From Corticium candelabrum (lineage: Eukaryota; Porifera; Homoscleromorpha; Homosclerophorida; Plakinidae), in the NCBI RefSeq assembly GCF_963422355.1, contig NC_085087.1, positions 5,983,709 to 6,047,708 of the forward strand: a stretch of DNA of 64,000 nucleotides. The letters are read 5' to 3'. Made by a program: the position numbers and the translations under genes. Positions 44,368-56,134 of this stretch are shown piece after piece. Position 1 is the stretch's first letter. Every line of letters starts with the position of its first letter. Below the pieces are notes generated by a model. That model was not told the origin of the DNA. It ran no database searches and was given only the letters and a program-made list of their open reading frames with translations.

Positions 44368-45081
44368 ATGTCTTTCGGTGCCTGTTCTCCAGCATGTCTT
44401 CTAACCCACCTACACGGAGTGAAATGCAAGAAGTTGGAAGATCCAACGTAAGTCATGTCTACACTAGCTGGCTACCTACTCTTTCGAAACTGTGGCGAAA
44501 AACTCACCATGTGTTTAGACATAGACTAATACGATGAGTTTTTACCTCACAGATTTTGTGCTGAATACTGCACATTTGACTATAGCTAATGGACGAAATG
44601 TTTCAGGAAGCTCTTTGATGGAGATCACTTGGCAGTTCTTTCCCAGAAAGGAGGCATTTGGCACCACGGAATTTACAGCGATGGCAAAGTCTATCATTTC
44701 ACAGGAAACGACAAACGTCAGGCTACGATATCTCTAGATTCTTTCATGGGTCTCGTAGCAGGGCGTATTGCCACTTTCATTTTCTGCTACCCACAAGATG
44801 GATGTCTCCCACCAAAAGATGTGGATGCCAACGCGAGGCAGATATTTACTACAAAGAAATGGCCAAAATACTCACTTCTCTAGAATAACCGCGAGCACTT
44901 TGCTACGTACTGTAAGACTGGAAAGGGATATTCTACTCAAGTGTTATATGAAGTTCAGCGCATCCTTGCAACAGCTGTGGCTGGTTTTAAAGAGCATGGA
45001 CTACCGGGAGCGTCAGTCGGTTCACTGGTAGCAACAGTCCGTCTGGGTCATAAACTTGGGGAACTCAATCCAGATGGATAG
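44368..45081 (+). pseudogene. LRAT-domain (NlpC/P60-superfamily) gene, apparently inactive
   Basis: An exon ending at 44,447 (MSFGACSPACLLTHLHGVKC... EDPT, GTAAGT donor, phase 2) joins 44,607-45,081. The second exon reads LFDGDHLAVLSQKGGIWHHG, IYSDGKVYHF, then KKWPKYSLL, a TAG at 44,881-44,883, and NNREHFATYCKTGKGYSTQV to a stop at 45,079-45,081. LRAT proteins need a His in H-x-G-I-Y (present: WHHGIY) and a Cys in NCEHF. Here NCEHF is NREHF, so the nucleophile is lost. With the premature stop this makes a dead acyltransferase or hydrolase likely. Apart from the TAG the frame is open for 158 codons, so decay is recent. The upstream start is uncertain. Confidence 0.7.
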
Positions 45082-45203
45082 GCAAAAAAGAACTAAATAT
45101 TAGGTCGTTGTGTACTTGTATCTAATTTTAGTCGATCTATATTAGTCTTGATCAGTGGTGGGCTTGTAAAAGCGTATGTTCTTGAAGGAACAGCTTTGTC
45201 TAA

Positions 45204-47334
<2,131 letters not shown>

Positions 47335-47489
47335 AGTCAACATCTCGAGATGTTTGAGTCTGAAACAGGCGTACTGATATTTCTACTGTATGTGTGTATG
47401 AGATTGTGTGTCCGTGTGTCACATGGTACTGTGTGGAGTAGAGGGCATTTCTGTAAGGGGGATGGGGTATTTCTATTGTATCAGTTACA

Positions 47490-47715
47490 TGGGTCTTAAT
47501 TCAACAATCGTGTTAGTCGACAGAAACTAGCGGAATACGTGGTCAAATAATGAGGTTTGACTAGCAGAGATCCAATGCATATAAATTTGGTTCTAGCAAT
47601 TTGTCAATTACCCAGCCACACTTCCAATCCGTTGACAACCACAACCACCTCCCACCTAGTAACAAGTCAAATCAGTTCTTTGAAAGAGATGTGAGAAATG
47701 TCAAACAACTATTAA
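47490..47715 (-). repeat. Short inverted part of block R2
   Basis: Reverse complement of about 62,760-62,985 (and of 36,740-36,960), including GACAACCACAACCA and the GATTAACACG... TTGACCACG-like segment. Confidence 0.7.
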
Positions 47716-47974
47716 TTAACTGTGTTGGCCTGCGTTCACACTGCCAAAGGCTGAGAGTGCGTAGTCAAAGAAAGTGGGCATGTATTCAGCTAACTGTGCA
47801 CATCCAGATAGTTCTTGTGATGGATCGTAGGCAAGATGCGATTGTCCTGTTTTAATTGGCATCACAGCAGTCCATCGCAGTGAGATGTACAACATCGAGG
47901 TCTCAGAGACGATTTTCCACTGGATTACCAAACCAAACCTTCGTGGCACGGTAGCTTGAGGTGAGCCAGCTCAA

Positions 47975-48012
47975 CACAGTTTGGTTTGGTTTGGTTTGGT
48001 TTGGTTCGGTTC
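47975..48012. repeat. (GGTTT)n short tandem repeat
   Basis: Five or so GGTTT units followed by a GGTTC variant. Confidence 0.9.
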
Positions 48013-48099
48013 AGCCGGCATTCACACTGCGAAGTGAAGCCAAACCAAACTGTGGCGCACCGTGCTGGCACAGTTACACACGCTAGTGTGAACTGGCTA

Positions 48100-48425
48100 T
48101 AAGTGTGTCTACTGTGGTAGATTGTTATAGAGCAGACGCTTGTGCGTGCTTGCTCATCTATTCTACGTCTATTACACGTTTCTGCCACACATGTAGTCAT
48201 CGTCAAAACCAGCATACATGATTACCAATTATTTAGGAAACGTGTCTACTGCTGCCAAATTTGTAAGCCTACATTCAAGCTAGACACATCAACACTTTGC
48301 CAGAAATGCAAGAGAGGTGCCACGCCCAAAGTAATAATACAATATCAGTAAATTATAACATATCAACATGACTGTTTAGTGCAGCCTTAATTGAATGGTT
48401 ATTGTTCGTTAATCCTGGGAAGTCT
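48100..48425 (-). repeat. Duplicated segment R4, copy II
   Basis: Reverse complement of 35,455-35,775 with high identity (for example GTAGTCATCGTCnAAACCAGC). It marks the inner part of the inverted duplication arm. Confidence 0.8.
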
Positions 48426-48469
48426 GTTATACCGTTAACCTCACGTGTTATATTGTGACCTTAGGTGTG

Positions 48470-49172
48470 GTATCAGATTATCGGATAATCCGACATCAAA
48501 CCTCATTATCTAAGTTGTCAGACTAATAAAGGAAAGGTAAGAATGAAGCTCTTAATCTGCTGATAAAACTCATAATGACATGTGGTTACTTAATTAAAAT
48601 ACAAATCAATTCTACGTTGCTGTGCGCATACAACACTAATATGTTTCTCTATGAGGATTGCGTCAAAGAATATCGCATTCTTGGCTTGCATATCGCCAAA
48701 CCACAAAATAGAGCTCTCTCTAGGTCGGAGTGGTTGCCTTGCCTGTCCCGTTTCATGTAACTAATCTCCTTTCATATTGTCAACCATTTCTCCTTCGATT
48801 TCAAAACTTTGCTGATTGTTGACCTCCTGAGAGACACGTCCCACTTTGAGTTGAAATGCTTGACAATCATTTCTTGGGTAGACTTCCGATTTTCTTGCTT
48901 GTAAATACAGATTTGGCGCATCTAGTCTCCAGGGAGATCCACAGGTCTCCGCTTGGCAGTCATGCGTGCGACATGTGCAATGCAAATATGACATTGCGCA
49001 TGCGTATGTAGGATTAGCTAGCGATATTTTTGTATCAGTCGGACTCTGAGTGTCGGACAAATGAGACCAAATGCAATACAAAGTGATGCATGTAAATTGG
49101 TTTCACGTACATCTGTGTCAGAAAGTACAGGTTTCGGATTATCGAGTGTGGGAATAATGAGGTCTGACTGTA
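48470..49172. mobile_element. pogo-like non-autonomous element, absent from the other arm
   Basis: The right end is, in complement, CAGTCAGACCTCATTATTCC beside TA, and the left end TCAGATTATCGGATAATCC also follows TA. In the left arm of the large duplication the corresponding sequence (35,400-35,450) has no such insert. The internal DNA has short open frames only. The terminal repeats are imperfect, so the boundaries are approximate. Confidence 0.5.
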
Positions 49173-49833
49173 TCTATTTTACTTGTTAGTGTATGTATCT
49201 TGTCTGGCCTAGAGCACTGTACCTGTAGTGGTATGAAACAAAATACCGTAAAACCAGATAATCGTGAGTGCATAATATTGTGCGATTTTGTCCAAAATCA
49301 CTCCTTCAACTCTATTGTATGGTTTTACATTGTGCGATTGGCAGCCATCTACACTCATGGCGTTGCAGTTCCATGTTGTACAAATCACGGAACTTGCAGA
49401 CTGTCGACTCAGGCAGGTTCCAGCGCAGTTGCCTAGTGAAGTATCTGACTGCTGCAGCAGGCCCGTGGTGGGCTGTATACTTTCCAATAGCTGCCTCACT
49501 TCCTCACTGTACGTGTGCTGGCTTGTTGTCTTTCTTTGTTTGACCGTAGAAATTAGGTCGTTATCTTTATCTCCAACGGCATCATTGGCGGGCTTCTTCC
49601 TCTGCATTACACGGAATAGGGACAAATATGCCCTTTTCGTCTTTTGGAATAATACGCTGAAAGAAATCGCAGATCGACATGGAAGAAATGGATGTTGTTC
49701 GGTACCAGGTGCTAAAGAATTACACATGCGCAATAGATATATGTTATGCGGATGCAATTCGTGCAATGTCAGTTCGACCGCACAAAACGCACGATATAAT
49801 GTACCACATGATTTTCTGGTTTTACAGTATATT

Positions 49834-50320
49834 ATTGTTGTATTCAACCAGATCAGTCTGGTTTGTAAAGTCTATTACAAATACCGGAAGCAAACCCTGC
49901 TTCACAAGTATGTGTCGCTATGCCCCTCCATGATGGGCAAGCGAGGTCTTTACCCCATCTGGGCGCCCACCAACACGGTAGATGAGCCCAGCAGGGTACA
50001 TGTTTCTGTGTAGTCCACATGGTGATCAATGACTAGCCAATTCGATATAGATTACAGGCATTACGGTGACCACGAACCTGATACAGCACGCCTAGTCGAT
50101 ATAAATGACCACCAGGAAAGCACCGAACGTCATTGTCAACGGACTGTTCGCCAGACCACAGAAACTCCCCAACGACTGAAACGAGTCATAGTCTCATGGA
50201 TAAAGCTAGAGAAACATGAGAAAGACAGACAAGTTTCATAATTTACTGTTGTCACTGGGGTTTGAACCCCAAACCATGGAGTGGTAGCCATTGTCGCTAA
50301 CCACTAAGCCACGGCGGTGA
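49834..50320 (-). mobile_element. tRNA-derived SINE with a LINE 3' tail
   Basis: Read on the minus strand from 50,320, the head has an A-box-like TGGCTTAGTGGTTAGCG and a B-box-like GGGGTTCAAACCCC about 35 bases later: an RNA polymerase III promoter of tRNA origin. A body of roughly 330 bases shared with 9,057 and 32,875 follows, ending GGAGGGGCATAGCGACACATA near 49,912. It then continues directly into about 75 bases of the 3' UTR of the REL LINE (GAAGCAGGGTTTGCTTCCGG ... CTGATCTGGTTGA) and an AATAATA tail. The LINE tail is missing from the other two SINE copies. Confidence 0.8.
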
Positions 50321-50664
50321 CTATTATTATTATAACACCTGCAATGGGCCAATGAGCGCACCTAACATCCCTACAACCCATGTTATAACTATTAATTGCT
50401 ACTCGAGGCAAACACCTAGAATAGTGTAGTAGAGGCCAGTAATGTGACGTACGACCAGCTTGACGACCTGCGAGGCAACTGCGTAGCACGTAACCAAATC
50501 AATAATGCAACTTATTTATTATGCAGGTCATAGGATTCTGTCATGACGCGGCTAATTACATTCAAGCTGCATACCAGCTGAGGGTTTGCACTTCTAGTGC
50601 TTCTTTATTGTCGGAGGTATAAACTGCAGTGGTGGCAGAACCTGGGAGGGCACGATGGGCAGGC

Positions 50665-50793
50665 TGTCCCTCCAATATCAGGATTGGGGAAGCATCGCCC
50701 CTCCAATACTGGATGATGATCAAAGAAAATACCTTAGAAGTCCTGTTGCTTGCAAGTAGAAATAATATTGGATGGTGTTGCTATTGACTTGCT

Positions 50794-50855
<62 letters not shown>

Positions 50856-51040
50856 ATGAAAAACCAACCATATTCAGATAGAATCAAATGACGGCAGTCT
50901 GTTTCAAATTTTTCACACACACCCCTAATCCAAAGGAGTTTTCTGCCGCTCCAGAACTGTAACCTGCATCATGTGTATTTACAGTCTGCATTGAAACTGT
51001 TGAGACTATTTACACTTGGAGGCGTGGCCATGGGTAGCAT
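50665..51040 (-). repeat. Duplicated segment, inverted partner of 32,560-32,830
   Basis: Reverse complement of 32,560-32,830, with an added (TA)n tract at 50,795-50,853. Confidence 0.75.
50795..50853. repeat. (TA)n microsatellite
   Basis: About 59 bases of TA, present in this arm but not in the partner at 32.7 kb. Confidence 0.95.
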
Positions 51041-51294
51041 GAACAGAAATGCATCGTGTTTGGCATCTACATTTTCTAGATAGAAGAGAACTATTGTGTA
51101 TGCTCGTAAGTTTGCTAGAGTTTCGGAAACACACAAGTGCGCATCAGTAGCTTGTGTCATCTTTTCATTTTTTCATAGCATCCCCCCTCTGCTAGCTAAA
51201 CAAAGGCAGATTCGGATATTAGACATGTGTTTGATGTACAGCAACAGATCACAATGCGTAAGCAACTGCCACTCTGCCTGAATTGAGTGTTCAA

Positions 51295-51900
51295 GTTGAG
51301 GCCTATGAAGCTCACTATGTCGCTTGATGACTGCCTACAGATTTTCTATTGGTGCAAGATCTAGTGATTTAGCGGACCAATCGAGAACTGTGACGCTGCA
51401 GTCTTGCAGCCACCGCTGAGTTTGACAAACTGTATGCGTAGGAGCATTGTCAAGCTGAAGACGCCCAGCCGTCTAGGTAAAGAGTATCTGCCAATTCAAG
51501 AAGGCTATCTTCCAGAATGTCGATGAAAATTACAGTTGTAATGTTGGTCTTGAATGTTTCAAAACAGTCGTTTCGAGCGAGCTTACGCCACCCCATGGAC
51601 GGTATTGCGGTACAGCTAGTGGTCTCATGCATCTGTCAAGATTTTTTGCTCCAGTCATCAGCTGCATTGTCAGCATACCAGTCTACACGTCTGTTGTTCT
51701 GAGCTTCGGTTAGCAGCAGAATTTCCGTAGGCAAAGTGTAGCGATTGCCTGTGTCATGAAGTTTTCTTCTCATGGTGGAAGAACTGATGACAACTCCTTC
51801 TTATGCCCAGTGTTAGTCTCTTGACAGTTCAGTAAACAGTAGAGCGAGAAACATGTAAAGTTAGTAGATCTTAGATGGCTTCTTGCAGACCCTAAAATAA
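51295..51900 (-). pseudogene. Tc1/mariner transposase remnant, copy II
   Basis: On the minus strand, 51,335-51,461 reads LDNAPTHTVCQTQRWLQDCS then VLDWSAKSLDLAPIENL. This corresponds to the second catalytic Asp (DNAP.H) and the WP..SPDLNPIEN block of Tc1-type transposases. 51,450-51,632 gives the preceding part (ETTSCTAIPSMGWRKLARND, LLELADTLYLDG) in a shifted frame. It is broken by frameshifts and stops. Confidence 0.7.
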
Positions 51901-52974
51901 TGATTTCAAATTGATCGGCCACTTAGAGCTTAATTAATTAAGTCAAATTTTGTCATGTCCAATGGCCTTGCAATCTTCTCATTTCGTCGGCCAATGGTGC
52001 TGTTTGATTGAGTATGGGATGATGGCCGGGAGTTATTTCATGTTCTATTCTTGGAGCGGTATAATATAGTAACAGAATATCACGACTCCTCGATGATGGA
52101 AAAGTTCTACAAGTGGATGCGCAGACTATGGAATAGCTTCTGTGACTGCTTTTCAGCTGTTTGAGAATAATTTGGCAAGGTTTCTTAATAATTAGCAAGA
52201 CAAGAAGACTTTCCAAAAATAGTACAAATAAACCGAAAAAGTTTCAATATACTTTTGATGCGAACTGTACACATTGTGCACATAATATGACATGTGCAAT
52301 ATTGTGGTAGAGCACACGTATTGATGAAGTACATACAGTAGATAGTAATGTACAAGATCTGAGTCTCCGAGGCCCCAATTGTGCATGAGTTGTTACCTTT
52401 GTGGCTCTCTTTGGAGAATAAGTATGTTTAAACAGACCAAACAGTATTATTTGCAAGGTCAAAGGTCACTACTATTCAGGTGTTTCACACACTCAGCTTT
52501 TCAATAGATCACACAAGTCTGCTCACACTCCCCTAGCTCTTCCAGAATCTTCCAGAAGCAAAGATGCTGACGCTAGAAAAAGGTTTTGGAAGAAAGTGAA
52601 CCAATCAAACACCCTTCCTTGTAACTCTAGAAGAGACTAAAAAGCAGGTAGAGAGATCAAAGCCCATCAGACACGTCTTGTAATTTTGTAAAATACATAC
52701 TAGACTACAGATGGCACAAAAGTACTTGCCAAATGCTATTAATTCCTGCTACTTGAGTTGTCTCTTCAATGTTTTGATTAAATCTTTAAATTTTTTTGTA
52801 CATGTTGGTTTCTACGTAGATCTCCAAGTTACCGTGTCAAGGCAAAAAGTACAAGAATGGCCATAGCAGCCACTTTAGATCGAAGTAAGAAAGATATGTG
52901 TGCATGTTCTAGCTTGTTTGTATTAGTTAAATTAGTGTATTAAAACCTCTATTTAAACAATGCTCTTAATTAAC

Positions 52975-53610
52975 TCAGGCCCAGCCAGTTCTAGGGTTAG
53001 AGTCAGGGTTAGGTTTAGGGACAGTTCGACAAAGATGACAATGAAATTAATCGCCGATGTGGGCACCTTGCAAGTACTGTGGAGAGCATCTCCCTCCCTG
53101 CCACTGTCCAGCATATGGCAAAATCTGCAAGCGATGCCAGAAAAGAAATCATGTCGATAGATAACGTCTGCAGAAGCATGCCCAAAGACGTAAGTGAACA
53201 CAGTGCAAATAGGCACTAATGACAGTAGAGATGATGAGCTGTATATGCCTGAGTTGTTGGCCTATGCAAGTCATTGGTTGGTATCCGTACGAAATTATCA
53301 AGTGTTGGAAATTTTTGTCTACATCTTGGGCAGGTCCTTGTAAGGACTTGCCTAGGCCATGCAAATATTTGGCTAAGAACTTTACCCCGAGTGGTGCTGC
53401 TATTCATTATCAAAGTGAAAAGTTTGTCAGGACATGATTGACATAGCAGGCACATTGACAACATTCAAGCTGGATACGGATGCAAGCGCTAATGTATTGT
53501 CATACACCACTTACCGGAAGACTAACACAAAGTTGCGACCAACTCGACGTATACTCATAGGCATTGGTTATGGTCAAGTTCGACCACGAGGCAAGATAAA
53601 GATTGAATGA
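52975..53610 (+). pseudogene. Gypsy-like gag zinc knuckle and protease remnant, copy II
   Basis: 53,069-53,160 reads CKYCGEHLPPCHCPAYGK, ICKRCQKRNH, the CPA.GK.C..C.K.NH knuckle of Gypsy-type gag. After stops, 53,463-53,610 reads FKLDTDASANVLSYTTY and IGIGYGQVRPRGKIKIE, a retroviral-type aspartic protease with LDTDAS where LDTGA is usual. The Gly-to-Asp change and internal stops indicate an inactive element. Sequence further along (54,110-54,260) resembles the linker towards the reverse transcriptase. Confidence 0.7.
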
Positions 53611-54809
53611 AGTGTCTCACACTGACCAAAGGCTCTCAGTCGACCTCTACTTCCTATGTCATGGATGAGAACTTGGCAATACCCGTGGCGAATCTACATA
53701 TGGGCGCACTAGGCACATGCTTTCCTAGTGTCAAGACAAGTAGAAACATATTTGCTTGAAACTTCCTAGAAGACTGATGATAGTTGATCCTCTGCATGAG
53801 CGACTTTGCACTACCCCTTTAGTCAAAGACTGGATCCATCACTAAGAGTTGGAACGACAGATGTGTGAAGACTTATTTCTCTTCAAGCAAGATAAAGTGG
53901 GAACTTAAAACGTAGGCTTTGTAGCACTGCACTACGTTTATGCATGCGGTTGCTTTGGTAGCAAAGAAATGTGTGCTACGAAAGGAGTACGAGCTAAGCT
54001 GCGACATCATGAATGCTAAGCTCCACCTACAACAAATAAACTGGGTCAGTTGTCTTGCGAATAAACTACACGCAAACTAAAAGGAAATAGTACCTATGTG
54101 GGGATCTTGTGTTTACGGCCTTAGAAAAGCCATCTGTAACAAAATCAGGATGCTAGAGTCTCTTGGCTGACTTGACCCTAGCTCTCTTAGCTCTCTTAGA
54201 AGATGAGACCAGCACAATACACTGGACAGTAATTAGCATCAGCCTTCATGCTGTTGATCTAGAAAGAGAAACAGGCAGAAGGTTTAATGTGAAGAATTTT
54301 TTTATAGTTCTCTTCCAGAAAGCTGCGTAGAAGGACACGCCCATGTTGGTACAGCTTGAGTCAGGAGTGTCGTGTAATAAGGGCTAGAAGGAACTCTAGC
54401 CCCTCATTTTTGAGGGGTGTAGATAAGGTATGCCCTTGCCAGGGTCCCCACTGTTTACACCCACTCGACGCCTAGCTGCTTCAGTAACTAATTCAGAGCT
54501 AAGCACGTACATCTATCGTTCACACATCTACACAAGCAGAGATTGCTTTACATTTTGCACTAAAGCTGTTGGAAATGCACCTCCAGTTGACAACTTGAGT
54601 GAGGACACGTGTCCCATGCTAACTGGAAGCCTTTGTTTGAGTATATACCATATGGTAATACGTCTATGTGAAGGTCTCGATTAGAATGTCCGTATGGCAA
54701 ATGAATTTCCAAACAATCTACATTAGCAAGCAGTTCGTGTGCAGAATTGACAGAACAAACGTGTTCCAAATACAGTAGTACAGTACTCCAATAGTAATCC
54801 GAGACCTCT

Positions 54810-55380
54810 AATCAACATTAGCCCTTCTAGTCCCCGTCAATACTTAACATTTAGTCAAGTTCGATCACGTGCTACTAATAATTGCCTTTACTCCGCCTCC
54901 GTTTGGTACCCGGGTGTCTGTTTGCCGTCTTTCCGAAATGGAGCCCTGCTTTCGCTTGACAAACTATAGTTCAAAAGAATCGCTAATAAATTCTCTTTCG
55001 AATGAGCCTACTTTGAGCCGTCTATGTGATCGAAATCGCCAGATATCGCATGTTTTGATGACGTCACATTATGGTCATATCTGACCACATGACTCTAGCC
55101 ATCTTCCTGTGCTTCGGTAGCCAATCAAAATATTTTAGCCGTTAGACACACCCTTTGGCCGTGCCTATGGATACCGCCAAATTTTAGCAGCACATGCGGC
55201 TTCGTCACAATTTTTCCGACACGGTCCATGCGCTCTGGCCATACTTTGTTCTTCGTTGTGATTTTTCCAAGACTTTGGAGGCAAAACAACGTATTCAGAC
55301 GTTTCTTACGTGTGTTTCGCTTCGTACGCATCATTTGAGGCCGATGTGACGGAGAACGAGTGAGATATTTCGTTTGTAAA
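54810..55380 (+). promoter_or_regulatory. Promoter-like region with CRE and CCAAT boxes
   Basis: TGACGTCA (55,060-55,067) is a perfect CRE palindrome, and CCAATCAAAAT occurs at about 55,119. Both lie upstream of a candidate coding region. This stretch is not part of the duplicated blocks. No TATA box is clear. Confidence 0.3.
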
Positions 55381-55381
55381 G

Positions 55382-55980
55382 ATGCTGACGCGCGACACTG
55401 TAGGTATATCATTTGGATATCTAAACGTTTCGTTTTTTCGCGATATCTTTTCAGTAAGAGTTTCTGTAACTGTTTTTCAGGTTTGGCCATTAGCCGTTGG
55501 GGAGAATTTGAGTTATGCCCATAGTAACGGCACGTACTCTGTTGCTATGGCTATGTACCCGTATGTTTTGGTTAGAGAATGCAGTCTAGAACAATCATTC
55601 AAACCGTTTTACAATATTCCATATGTTTATTGGCTCTCCAGACGACGATGTGACGCACCAGAAAGCAGAAAACTTTCTCGATGATGAAGACAGCGGCGAC
55701 TCAATTAGTGTAACGTATAGACAGGAAGTTGACATGAACGTATCGAAACAATCATCAATAGCTACAAGAATTGTATCATTCGAAAGCGTAATTAACAGGC
55801 TTTTCAACTGTGTACGTATTGTAATTTTTGCATGTATAAGGTGGCTACACTTGCGAATAATACAGGTAATCGACTGTAGTTACGCGCGCGCTAGGTAATT
55901 AGTTTTATTAGTAAATTCTTGTAATAGGTGATAGCGTTAGTGTTATGTGTTGGCACCACAGGTATCGGAAGGGTTACACC
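55382..55980 (+). CDS. Possible small multi-exon gene, unknown
   Basis: The best coding-looking piece is 55,623-55,813: MFIGSPDDDVTHQKAENFLD, an acidic stretch, then SFESVINRLFNC followed by a good GTACGT donor in phase 0. Short in-phase segments may follow (55,840-55,864 and 55,929-55,962). An alternative frame from ATG 55,382 splices at GTAGGT to 55,481 and reads VWPLAVGENLSYAHSNGTYS. I recognise neither product. The position just after a CRE/CCAAT region is the main reason to list it. Confidence 0.25.
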
Positions 55981-56134
55981 CACACCCAACAGACACCTGA
56001 TGCTACGCCACCGGACAAATCAAATGCCTCGTTTGGTCGATAAATGTCCGATGTCCGGCCGTTATTTCACACACTGCGCCAAGACTAGAGCTTGGTTAGA
56101 GACATCCATGGCCCCAACTAATAGCCACTGACTA

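Larger units (their letters stand above)
51290..54810 (-). repeat. Duplicated block R1, copy II (inverted)
   Basis: Reverse complement of about 28,140-31,360, including the Gypsy and Tc1 remnants in matching order. A GTTAGAGTCAGGGTTAGG stretch and CTTGTAAGGACTTGCCTAGG are shared by all three R1 copies. Confidence 0.8.

Noticed and set aside
50270..50320. A functional tRNA gene on the minus strand
   Set aside because: A and B boxes are present, but the acceptor and anticodon stems do not form a proper cloverleaf and the sequence continues into a dispersed repeat, so it is a SINE head.
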